From assembly GCA_022839995.1 (NCBI GenBank), contig JALHIN010000010.1, positions 16,375-80,374 of the forward strand: a stretch of 64,000 nt of DNA. The letters are read 5' to 3'. A program made the translations under genes and the position numbers. The notes beneath the pieces are model-generated. The model did no database searches, had not been told where the DNA came from, and worked only from the letters and a program-made list of their open reading frames with translations. Below are positions 41,606-49,175 of this stretch, piece after piece (the stretch's first letter is position 1; every line of letters begins with the position of its first letter). This DNA is from 79-D21 sp022839995. GTDB lineage: Bacteria > Synergistota > Synergistia > Synergistales > 79-D21.

Positions 41606-42118
41606 CTAGAAGAGGGTTCTCAGGAAACGAACGGCGTCCTCGTAATCAGGCTCGTTTGACTGCTCCGGTACGATCTGCACGTACCGGACGGTGTTTTCTG
41701 AATCGACGATGAAAATCGACCTGGCCAGGAGACGCAATTCCTTGATCAGGACACCCCAGGCGGAGCCGAATGAGGCATCACGGTGATCCGAAAGGGCAAT
41801 TGCCCTGTCGATACCGGATGCCGCGCAAAAACGGCGAATGGCGAACGGCAGGTCCATCGACATGTTGATTACGACCGTATTTTCGGATAGATTCGTCACG
41901 TTTTCGTTGAACCAATGGATCTGGAGATCGCAGATTGGTGTGTCGAGCGAAGGAGTAACGGAAAAGACCTTGGTCTTTCCCTCAAAATCCCCAAGCTTCC
42001 TGGGCGCAAGGTTCTGGTCCACAACGGAAAAGTCCGGTGCCTTGTCGTTGGGCTTGAGTTCGGGTCCCACCAAAGTGAGAGGATTTCCCTTCATGGTGAT
42101 GACTCCGGTTCTTTCCAT
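41606..42118 (-). CDS. tpx: Thiol peroxidase, atypical 2-Cys peroxiredoxin
   Basis: Reduces hydrogen peroxide and alkyl peroxides using thioredoxin-like donors. 170 aa from the ATG at 42118. Peroxidatic Cys63 in TPSLDTPICDLQ and resolving Cys98 in IRRFCAASG follow the Tpx spacing; the APDFSVVDQ and SDHRDASFGSAWGV segments are typical. An oxidative-stress defence enzyme of an anaerobe; a weak extended -10 (TGcTAGACT, about 42155) suggests it may have its own promoter. Confidence 0.93.
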   Translation of the reverse strand: MERTGVITMKGNPLTLVGPELKPNDKAPDFSVVDQNLAPRKLGDFEGKTKVFSVTPSLDTPICDLQIHWFNENVTNLSENTVVINMSMDLPFAIRRFCAASGIDRAIALSDHRDASFGSAWGVLIKELRLLARSIFIVDSENTVRYVQIVPEQSNEPDYEDAVRFLRTLF

Positions 42119-42170
42119 TCTTTTCACCCCCAGGCGGAATATGGAGTAAAGTCTAGCATGATCCGATCCC

Positions 42171-43163
42171 TTAAAAGTGAACAACCGTTCCGATTCCCTT
42201 TTTTTCTGCCCGGTTCAAAGCCATGGCTGCGACCATCAGGTCCTGGATGGCCATCCCGGTAGCGTCGAAAAGGGTTATTTCCTCCGCTGAGAGACGTCCC
42301 GGTTTCATCCCCTCCAGGACGGTCCCGATCTCCGTGATCCTTTCCGCGGGCACAAGTCCAAGTTTGGCCGCGTGCTGGCACTCACCCTTTGCGACTACCT
42401 GGGTTGCGGAATCCGCGAAAACTTTGGCGGAAGCGACGAGTGCCGGTTCGAGTTCCTGTTTCCCGGGCATATCGGCTCCAATGGCGTTGATATGAGTTCC
42501 GGGGGAGACCCACTCCTTTTTCAGGAAGAATTCACGCGATCTCGTGCAGGTGATGATCAGGTCAGACTCTTCCGTTGCACGGGATAGCCCGGAAAATGGG
42601 ACCGCCTGCAGCTTGAAACGGGGATAGAGGGCCTGCTGTTCCTCAACGAACCTTGCGGACTGGCTTTCGAGGATATCGGCGACCAGTATGGTTTCAAGTT
42701 GCGGCATGGCAAAGGACAAACCCAGAAGCTGGGCTCTACCCTGGTTTCCTGCCCCAACGATGAGAGCCGTTCGGCTATCCTTTCGCGCGAAGGTCCTGGC
42801 TCCTATCGCCCCTGCCGCTCCGGTGCGCAAAAAAGTTACCGGAGTCCCGTCAAGGATGCCTAGGGGCTGCTGTCGATCCACGTCCATGACGATGATGAGC
42901 CCTGCAAGCGGGGGCAAGTTCCGAGCCGGGTTTTCAGCGCACCACCCGAGCATTTTCATGCCGAATACCCCGGCTCCTGCGAGGTGACCGGCTTTCAAGT
43001 CCATTTCCCGTTTTCCGGGCTCGAACTGGTGAACGATGACGGGAAAGACTCCGGCTTCACCCCGGGAAAAAAGGCGGTAGGCCTGTTCGACTCCCTCGAT
43101 GGCTTCTGGAATGCCCACCAGTTTTTCAAAATGGGAGCGATCCAGCAGTCTCAACGGATACAT
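42171..43163 (-). CDS. Ornithine cyclodeaminase/mu-crystallin family dehydrogenase (possible alanine dehydrogenase)
   Basis: 330 aa from the ATG at 43163, which begins at the family N-terminus and lies 5 bases after the aminotransferase stop. NAD-binding OCD/archaeal-type alanine dehydrogenase fold: FPVIVHQFEPGKREMDLKAGH with the substrate Lys, FLRTGAAGAIGARTFAR, Rossmann loop IVGAGNQGRAQL and the late motif GTHINAIGADMPGKQEL. Members include ornithine cyclodeaminase and archaeal alanine dehydrogenase. Context (aminotransferase, AlaE) favours the latter, but this is inference. Confidence 0.85.
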   Translation of the reverse strand: MYPLRLLDRSHFEKLVGIPEAIEGVEQAYRLFSRGEAGVFPVIVHQFEPGKREMDLKAGHLAGAGVFGMKMLGWCAENPARNLPPLAGLIIVMDVDRQQPLGILDGTPVTFLRTGAAGAIGARTFARKDSRTALIVGAGNQGRAQLLGLSFAMPQLETILVADILESQSARFVEEQQALYPRFKLQAVPFSGLSRATEESDLIITCTRSREFFLKKEWVSPGTHINAIGADMPGKQELEPALVASAKVFADSATQVVAKGECQHAAKLGLVPAERITEIGTVLEGMKPGRLSAEEITLFDATGMAIQDLMVAAMALNRAEKKGIGTVVHF

Positions 43164-43168
43164 GACCG

Positions 43169-44287
43169 TCAGGAATGATACCGGGCCAGGGTTCTGTCGA
43201 TTCGCTCGAGCCCCCTGGCGAGGAAGTTTTTCTCCACTCCGAAGTTCATCCGCAAGTGCCCTTCGATGCCGAAACAACTTCCGGGAATGACGAAGACGCT
43301 TTCGTTTTTCACCATGTCCATGACAAGGTCCCAGGAGGGAACCGAAAGATCGAATTTCACGAAGGCGAAACAACCGGCCTGGGGCGGCGTAAAGGAGAGG
43401 ATACCCTTGTGCGAGTTCACCCAGTCCGTGAAGGTTGCGAGGTTCTGTCGGACGATCTCGCGGTTGCGCCTGAAGATGCGGGCACGCATTTCCGGTTTTA
43501 GGGCACGGGTGGCGAGCATGTCGCTGAATGTGGTTACGGTAGTCGAAAGGTAGTCGTGGTAAAACCAGGCTTTTTCAACGATTTCCCTCGGTCCGGCGAT
43601 CCAGCCGACCCTCAGTCCGGGAAGTCCGAAGGATTTGGAAAGGCCGCTGATGACGATGACCTTTTCGTAAAGTCCCCAGAAGCTTGGAGTCATCTCCTCT
43701 CCCTGCTCGGCCCCGCGGTAAACCTCGTCGGAAAGGAGATAGGCCCCGACGCTTTCCGCGACCTTGACCACTTCCAGCATCTGCTCTCTCGAAAGCACGG
43801 TCCCTGTCGGGTTGTTCGGGTTGCACACGCAGATCAGCCTGGTTTTCGGCGTAACGGCCGCCTTCAGGCTGTCCACGTCAAGGGACCAATTCCTGGCAGG
43901 GTCAAGGTTGAAGTTGCGGACGACCGCTCCGTTTGCTTCCACTACGTGGGACAGAAGCATGAAGTTCGGAAGCATGAAGGCGACTTCGTCCCCGGGGTCG
44001 ATCAGGCTCCAGGCCAGCAGGTAGAGGGCCTCCGCAGACCCGTTGGTGATAAAGACGCTTTTCGGGTCCATCCCTTCGTAAAAGCTTGCCACGGCCTCAC
44101 GGAGATGCGCCGTCCCGGCGGTGTGGACATACTTGAGATGGAGGTTGTTGTAGACGTCCTCCATCTCTTCAGGCGTCAGGATTTCACGAATGAACATTGG
44201 GTAGATCCCCGAGGCGCTCAAGTCGTATTCAACTTCGTTTTGGAAACGAGCAAGCGTTCTTTCAAGCTTGAATTCTGCGATCTTCAA
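43169..44287 (-). CDS. PLP-dependent aminotransferase, class I/II
   Basis: 372 aa from the TTG at 44287, which lies 6 bases after GGAGGGG; longer versions lack support. Fold type I landmarks: GTAHLREAVASFYEG, TNGSAEALYLLAW, CNPNNPTGTVLS, the Asp/Tyr pair in LLSDEVYRG, the PLP Lys in SGLSKSFGLPGLRVGW and the substrate Arg in LRMNFG. Substrate specificity is not readable; it clusters with aspartate/alanine/aromatic-type enzymes. It is the first gene of a likely aminotransferase-dehydrogenase unit. Confidence 0.9.
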   Translation of the reverse strand: MKIAEFKLERTLARFQNEVEYDLSASGIYPMFIREILTPEEMEDVYNNLHLKYVHTAGTAHLREAVASFYEGMDPKSVFITNGSAEALYLLAWSLIDPGDEVAFMLPNFMLLSHVVEANGAVVRNFNLDPARNWSLDVDSLKAAVTPKTRLICVCNPNNPTGTVLSREQMLEVVKVAESVGAYLLSDEVYRGAEQGEEMTPSFWGLYEKVIVISGLSKSFGLPGLRVGWIAGPREIVEKAWFYHDYLSTTVTTFSDMLATRALKPEMRARIFRRNREIVRQNLATFTDWVNSHKGILSFTPPQAGCFAFVKFDLSVPSWDLVMDMVKNESVFVIPGSCFGIEGHLRMNFGVEKNFLARGLERIDRTLARYHS

Positions 44288-44438
44288 ACGGATCCCCTCC
44301 GTAAGAGCGAAAAGTGACTGTCTTTCCATCCTAGGGGCCGATTCTAGGGAAGTCAAACCCATCTTTCTCAGGCGCACCCCTGTTGTCCGTTCCTACCTTG
44401 AAAGAGCAAGGTTTTCGTGGGTGACATCAAGAATGTTT

Positions 44439-45644
44439 TCAACGGCGAAAGACCTTTCGCTTCAGCCAGACTCGGAAAGCGTTGGAGAGGTAGCCTGGAA
44501 CGAGGTCGAAAAAGAGGTCCGCACGGTTCGAACTTCGTGACGGGGGAGGATTCGCTTCCGTGAGATGGAGCGCCTGGAAGGAGCAGGAAAGCACGCAGAG
44601 ACCGCAACCGATGCAACGGGCCCGGTCCAGGACAATTTTCTTACCCACCTGGGAAATAGCCCCCATCGGGCAGGTTTTGGAACATTTGCCGCAGGAAACG
44701 CACCTGGAATCGTCCGCCTCGGGATAAAAACGGGGTGGAGAAATCAGGCCGGGAGAGTTGAACTGCGTGATGCTCCTCATTGCGTGACAGCAGCATCCGC
44801 AGCAGGAACAGCTCGAATTTCCGGTCGGTTCGGAACCGATTTGCCGGTTGATCCAGCTGACGCAACCGGCTGCTTCCGCTTCCTTTTTTATTGCAAGAAC
44901 TTCCCGGGCATCTGAAAGTCGCATCAGGCCCCGTTCGATGAACGTTTTCGCATTCCGTCCCATGACCACGCAGTTTTCGAGAGGACGCCCGCACCCCTTC
45001 CCGGCAAGTTCCATCGCGAGCCTGCATTGGCAGTTCCCCACCGCGAATTCGGTATAGCTCGAGAGGATCTCCTCGAGACGTTCCGATGGCCAGGCAAGCG
45101 AAAGAGACACCGTCGACCCGTGTACCGGCAGGTAGCGGATCCCGGGGATCACTTTTTTCGTGTATTCCGCAATGTAGCCTTCCTCCCAGATCTGCTCGAA
45201 AAGAACGGCGAATTGCCGGTGCCATTCGTTCCGGGTTCCCACGTCCGGTGTCATGAGGACCATTTCGAAGGTTCCTGGAACGATCGGCATGAGCGTGTAT
45301 TTTCTCGGTGTTCCGTAAGAAAGTACGACTCGTTTGCCAAGGGAAAGAAAATCCATCGTCCTTTCCGCTTCTTCCGTGCTCCTTCCGCTCAACCGGGCGA
45401 TTTGAACCGCTGAGCGGGGCCTGAGAGGAGGGAGGTGCTGGACAAGTTCCGCTTCCTCCTCAGTGAAAAGGTGAAGGATGAGGGCAAGCAGTTTTTCGGA
45501 AGGCGCAGGGCCCAAAAGAAGTGGAGAGGAAAAATGCTTCATGACCTTGAAATGGGAAGGAGTGGGGGCGCGGGCGCTTCGGAAACCTGAAGCGGATGCG
45601 CCGCCCAGAAGGGATCGATTTAAAGAAACGGATTTGCTCACCAT
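44439..45644 (-). CDS. Multi-cluster iron-sulfur protein with N-terminal winged-helix-like region
   Basis: 401 aa. Residues about 45-120 look like a helical/winged-helix domain (SAVQIARLSGRSTEEAERTM), then a region with NCQCRLAMELAGKGCG, a striking Cys cluster CSCCGCCC (about residue 282) and two ferredoxin motifs, CVSCGKCSKTCP and CIGCGLCVLSC, near residues 320-360. Proteins of this architecture occur in anaerobes but their function is not established; an electron-transfer or sensor role is a guess. Start at ATG 45644; ATG at 45542 is possible. Confidence 0.75.
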   Translation of the reverse strand: MVSKSVSLNRSLLGGASASGFRSARAPTPSHFKVMKHFSSPLLLGPAPSEKLLALILHLFTEEEAELVQHLPPLRPRSAVQIARLSGRSTEEAERTMDFLSLGKRVVLSYGTPRKYTLMPIVPGTFEMVLMTPDVGTRNEWHRQFAVLFEQIWEEGYIAEYTKKVIPGIRYLPVHGSTVSLSLAWPSERLEEILSSYTEFAVGNCQCRLAMELAGKGCGRPLENCVVMGRNAKTFIERGLMRLSDAREVLAIKKEAEAAGCVSWINRQIGSEPTGNSSCSCCGCCCHAMRSITQFNSPGLISPPRFYPEADDSRCVSCGKCSKTCPMGAISQVGKKIVLDRARCIGCGLCVLSCSFQALHLTEANPPPSRSSNRADLFFDLVPGYLSNAFRVWLKRKVFRR

Positions 45645-45676
45645 CGCATCACTTCCCCAAAGAGCGATAAAAGATT

Positions 45677-45685
45677 ATTCTATCA
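45677..45685 (-). promoter_or_regulatory. Extended -10 promoter candidate for the iron-sulfur protein
   Basis: On the minus strand TGaTAGAAT, 33 bases before the ATG at 45644, in a short AT-rich divergent region. Confidence 0.45.
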
Positions 45686-45719
45686 GTAATTTCCGATCGG
45701 GATCACGAGGAGGTCCGAC

Positions 45720-46601
45720 GTGCAGGACTTGAACCTTTCGATTGCGCAACTGTTGCCGACCCTCTTTGATATCCGGGGAAACGCCGCCAAGATCCTGCAG
45801 TACATGGAGGATGCCTCGCGGAAAGGGAGCGATTTGCTCGTATTGCCGGAAATGTCGTTGACGGGTTACGGAGTCGGCGAGGCGATGCAGGGTCCAGGAA
45901 TACGAAAGAGGCTGGAAAGCGAAACGAGGCTGGCACTCGCGGAAATCAGGAAAGCCTCAAAGAGGCTGGACCTGGATGTTCTTTTAAGTTACCCGCTTTT
46001 TTCGAAGAAGAGGGCCTATATCGCGGCCGAGTACCTCCGGTCCGGAAAAAGGGCGGCGCTGCACAGAAAGCTCAACCTCTGCAACTATGCCCACTACACG
46101 GAACACCTACATTTTTCGGAAGGCCTTTCCCCGACGGTCGCCACGGGAAGCAAGGGAGTGTTCGGAATTCTCCTCTGCGAAGACTCCTGGCACGCGCTGA
46201 ACGGGATCGTTGAAACCCTTCTCGGTGCGGAAATCCTTCTCGTTCCGTCCGCTCCCTGCGTTACGGAGGAAAACGATGGGAAAGTCAGCATCGCCAGGTG
46301 GGAGACGATTACGCGGGCAACCGCTTTTCTCCAGACTTCCTTTGTCGTCATGGGGGCGATGGCAGGGCAGGAAAAGGACCGATTCTTCCTGGGAGGCTCT
46401 CATGTCGTCTCACCTGAAGGGGAAATCCTCTGTCGACTTCCGCTTTTCGAAGAGGCGGTCGTCCAGGTGAGACTGGAATCGGAACTTTTGAAATGCACGA
46501 GGGAAAGAAGACCCCTCCTCCGCAACGAAAGGATCTCCATATATCAGAAGGCTTTCGGGAAGAACGGCCCCTTGACCGAAAAGAACCGTCGGAAAAGATA
46601 A
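45720..46601 (+). CDS. Carbon-nitrogen hydrolase (nitrilase superfamily)
   Basis: 293 aa cytosolic amidase-like enzyme. The catalytic triad is clear: Glu44 in VLPEMSLTGYG, Lys117 in LHRKLNLCNY and Cys153 in ILLCEDSWHAL. The sequence resembles stand-alone amidases and the glutaminase domain of NAD synthetase. GTG start at 45720 after GAGGAGGT. The substrate is unknown; deaminating amides would fit amino-acid fermentation. No NAD synthetase domain follows. Confidence 0.88.
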   Translation: MQDLNLSIAQLLPTLFDIRGNAAKILQYMEDASRKGSDLLVLPEMSLTGYGVGEAMQGPGIRKRLESETRLALAEIRKASKRLDLDVLLSYPLFSKKRAYIAAEYLRSGKRAALHRKLNLCNYAHYTEHLHFSEGLSPTVATGSKGVFGILLCEDSWHALNGIVETLLGAEILLVPSAPCVTEENDGKVSIARWETITRATAFLQTSFVVMGAMAGQEKDRFFLGGSHVVSPEGEILCRLPLFEEAVVQVRLESELLKCTRERRPLLRNERISIYQKAFGKNGPLTEKNRRKR

Positions 46602-46690
46602 AAAGAGAACCCCTTCACAAGAAGAAGAGGTGTAGAATAGCCGGTGTTTTCTCTTGGATAAAGTATATTTCCCTCAGGGAGGTGAGTTGA

Positions 46691-47179
46691 TTGGTGATTT
46701 TCGTTGCTTCGGCCCTTACCTACCTGTTGCTTGTCTGGGCCGGGGGGTCCATCGAATGGCTGGAAGTCGTGATCGCCCTCGTCTTCGGGGGGCTGATCGC
46801 GGTCATGGCCAGGCGCTGGAATCCCAACATCACCCTTCGTCATTCCTGGCTCAACCCGATTCGGCTCGGCCGGTTCGTCCTCTACCTTTTCGGGCCCTTC
46901 CTAGTGGCCCTGGTTCAGGCAAACCTTGACGTCGCCATGCGAGTCATCACCGGGAAGATCAATCCAGGAATCGTCCGGATCCCGACCGGGCTGGCCAGCG
47001 ATGGGGCACTGACCCTTCTTGCGAATTCCATCACCTTGACACCAGGGACGTTAACCGTCGATGCCAATGACGAATCACGGGAGCTCTACGTCCACTGGAT
47101 CAACGTCACGACGGATGAACCGAAGGCTTCGGACATCTGCGGGACTTTCCCGGAATGGGCGAGGAGGATTGCAGAATGA
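46691..47179 (+). CDS. mbhA: Mbh subunit A (MrpE-like)
   Basis: First gene of a 14-gene operon whose order matches the membrane-bound hydrogenase of Thermococcales (mbhA-N). 162 aa MnhE/MrpE-family membrane protein: two or three N-terminal helices and a cytoplasmic domain with LTLLANSITLTPGTLTVD, the family hallmark. TTG at 46691 (GTG at 46694 is possible) after GGGAGGTGA. It is part of the ion-translocating module that couples hydrogen evolution to Na+/H+ movement. Overlaps mbhB by 4 bp. Confidence 0.9.
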   Translation: MVIFVASALTYLLLVWAGGSIEWLEVVIALVFGGLIAVMARRWNPNITLRHSWLNPIRLGRFVLYLFGPFLVALVQANLDVAMRVITGKINPGIVRIPTGLASDGALTLLANSITLTPGTLTVDANDESRELYVHWINVTTDEPKASDICGTFPEWARRIAE

Positions 47180-47439
47180 CCACGGGTGCGCTTTTTTCCT
47201 ATGCGGCTGCGGTTTTGGGGCTGGCTGCCGTTGCCATGCTTGGCCGGCTACTCGCAGGACCGACTCTTGCGGACCGGGCAGTTGCCCTGGATGCGATGAA
47301 CACGCTCGTTGTCGCGTTGATGATCATCCTGTCGGTGGTTTTCGACTCCGTCGTGATGGTAGACGTGGCGATCGTCTACGCGGGACTTTCCTTCGTGGGG
47401 ACCATGTTCATCGCCCGGTACCTGGAAGGGAGCATGTAG
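47176..47439 (+). CDS. mbhB: Mbh subunit B (MrpF-like)
   Basis: 87 aa, three membrane helices, MnhF/MrpF family: LAGPTLADRAVALDAMNTLVVALM is the signature. The ATG at 47176 overlaps the mbhA stop (ATGA). It is one of the three small Mrp-type subunits (E, F, G) that lead the operon. Confidence 0.92.
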   Translation: MTTGALFSYAAAVLGLAAVAMLGRLLAGPTLADRAVALDAMNTLVVALMIILSVVFDSVVMVDVAIVYAGLSFVGTMFIARYLEGSM

Positions 47440-47440
47440 C

Positions 47441-47812
47441 ATGAATACCGTCATCGGGATTTTTCTGGGGATTGGCCTTCTGTTCAACGTACTCGGGACC
47501 GTTGCCCTTTACCGCTTTCCCGACGTCTACACCCGACTTCACGGGACGACCAAATGCACGACGTTTGGGAGCCTTTTCACTTCAGCCGCTGTCGTTGTCT
47601 ATGCCCTGTCCAGGTTTTTCGAGGGCTACGAGGGGCGCTTCGTGACTCTATCCCTGCATGTCGCCATTGCCATTCTTGCCCTTCTGATCAGCAATGCCAC
47701 CGGTGCCAACGCAATCGCCCGGGCGGCCCATCGAAGCGGAATCATGCCGGTACGGGCGGTTTTTGACCGTCTTGCCGAGGATGAAAAAACAATGGGGAGG
47801 CGAGTCAGTTGA
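47441..47812 (+). CDS. mbhC: Mbh subunit C (MrpG-like)
   Basis: 123 aa, three membrane helices, MnhG/MrpG family: GIGLLFNVLGTVALYRFPDVYTRLHGTTKCTTFGS. Starts one base after the mbhB stop and overlaps mbhD by 4 bp. The Cys in TTKCTTFG is unusual but sits at a non-catalytic place. Confidence 0.92.
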   Translation: MNTVIGIFLGIGLLFNVLGTVALYRFPDVYTRLHGTTKCTTFGSLFTSAAVVVYALSRFFEGYEGRFVTLSLHVAIAILALLISNATGANAIARAAHRSGIMPVRAVFDRLAEDEKTMGRRVS

Positions 47813-48072
47813 TCGAGGTCCTCCATTTATCGATCCTCATCACGATCGTCGTGTCCGGCTTCCTGGCCATCTGGTTCAGAAACCTGCTGTCGTCGGTCAT
47901 CTCTCTAGCCGTCCTCAGCCTTTTCATTTCGCTGGAATTCTTCTACATGCAGGCCCCGGACGTCGCGATTGCCGAAGCGGGCATCGGAGCTGGGCTTAGC
48001 ACGGCCATCTACATCATCGCACTCCGGGCATGCGGACGGAAACAGTACCGGAAGGAGGGGGAGCACCGATGA
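47809..48072 (+). CDS. mbhD: Mbh subunit D (MrpB N-part/DUF4040)
   Basis: 87 aa, DUF4040 family, corresponding to the C-terminal part of MrpA: two helices and the conserved APDVAIAEAGIGAGLSTAIYI, whose Glu is thought to lie on the ion path. ATGA overlaps at both ends. Confidence 0.92.
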   Translation: MIEVLHLSILITIVVSGFLAIWFRNLLSSVISLAVLSLFISLEFFYMQAPDVAIAEAGIGAGLSTAIYIIALRACGRKQYRKEGEHR

Positions 48073-48341
48073 AGGCACGCATCCTTTTTCTCGTGTCCAT
48101 CCTTGTCGTCGGAGGGCTCCTCTGGTCGGGCCTCCAGGCCGTTCATCCCTTCGGGGAACCGAATGCGACACCGATGGACGACTACTTCATTGCGAACGCC
48201 CAGGGTGAAGCTGCCGCCAACAACGTCGTTACCTCGATCGTCTTCGACTACCGCGGTTTCGACACTCTCGGAGAAGGGGCGGTTCTCTTCACGGCGGTCA
48301 TTTCCGTAGCGGCAATCTTCCGGAAAAGGGGGCAGCACTGA
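48069..48341 (+). CDS. mbhE: Mbh subunit E (MrpA C-terminal-like)
   Basis: 90 aa, a single N-terminal helix, then NNVVTSIVFDYRGFDTLGEGAVLFTAV, the family signature with the conserved FDTLGE. Overlaps mbhD by 4 bp (ATG at 48069) and its stop is shared by one base with mbhF. Confidence 0.9.
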   Translation: MKARILFLVSILVVGGLLWSGLQAVHPFGEPNATPMDDYFIANAQGEAAANNVVTSIVFDYRGFDTLGEGAVLFTAVISVAAIFRKRGQH

Positions 48342-48835
48342 TGAACCCGCTTTCTGTCGTCGCCCGCACGGTTTGCAACCTGTTCGCGTGGTTTCTCGCC
48401 GTTTTCGGAATCTATGTCATCGTGCACGGTCACCTAACACCCGGCGGCGGTTTCCAGGGGGGAGCGGTGGTTGCAACCTTCATGGCTTTTCTCCTTGTTG
48501 CCCACGGCGGGAGCAAGATGCAGTCCTGGGTCCGAAAGGACATTTTCACGCTCATGGAATGCCTTGGCCTGACGGTCTTCATTGCTGCCGCCCTCCTGGG
48601 AATGTCCCACACCTTTTTCTTCAATTTCCTGGCCAATGCGGGCGGCCTCTTTGGAAGTTCCGTTCCCATCGGCCCGAACTCGGGTGCCCTGAACACTTCA
48701 GGAACCATCGCCCTGATGAACCTCTCCGTGGGCCTGGAGGTCGTCGGAGGTCTTTCGATGATCCTTCTGTACATGTTTTCCGGAGTGCACCCGGAAGAAC
48801 CCTTTGGAAGGGAGGAAACCGGGCATGACCGGTAA
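48341..48835 (+). CDS. mbhF: Mbh subunit F (MrpB-like)
   Basis: 164 aa MnhB-family membrane protein, four helices: ARTVCNLFAWFLAVFGIYVIVHGHLTPGGGFQGG contains the HGHxTPGGGFQGG motif of MrpB. Overlaps the next gene by 11 bp. Confidence 0.93.
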   Translation: MNPLSVVARTVCNLFAWFLAVFGIYVIVHGHLTPGGGFQGGAVVATFMAFLLVAHGGSKMQSWVRKDIFTLMECLGLTVFIAAALLGMSHTFFFNFLANAGGLFGSSVPIGPNSGALNTSGTIALMNLSVGLEVVGGLSMILLYMFSGVHPEEPFGREETGHDR

Positions 48836-49175
48836 TTTCCCGTATCTCGTCGTTGGAATCCTGTTCGTGATCGGCTTTGTCGGGCTGATCTTCGAGAAGA
48901 ACCTTGTGAAGATCGCCATCGCCGTTTCCGTCGTTGAGGCGGCGACAAACCTCTTCATCATTACGCTCGGCTACCGCTCTGGAGGAAGCATCCCGGTGTG
49001 GACGATGGCGGGAAGCGGATCCTCCCGGATGGTGCTTCCCACCCCGCAGGCCCTGACCCTTACGGCAATCGTCATCGGCCTTGCAACCACGGCTCTGTTG
49101 CTTTCCTTTGTGATGACGATCTACAGGCATTACGGATCGCTGGATGTCCGTGACATCCGGAGGTTACGGGGATGA
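48825..49175 (+). CDS. mbhG: Mbh subunit G (MrpC/NuoK-like)
   Basis: 116 aa, three helices, MnhC/NuoK family: IGFVGLIFEKNLVKIAIAVSVVEAATNLFII with the buried Glu residues of NuoK-type subunits. ATG at 48825 preceded by GGGAGG. Overlaps mbhH by 4 bp. Confidence 0.92.
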   Translation: MTGNFPYLVVGILFVIGFVGLIFEKNLVKIAIAVSVVEAATNLFIITLGYRSGGSIPVWTMAGSGSSRMVLPTPQALTLTAIVIGLATTALLLSFVMTIYRHYGSLDVRDIRRLRG

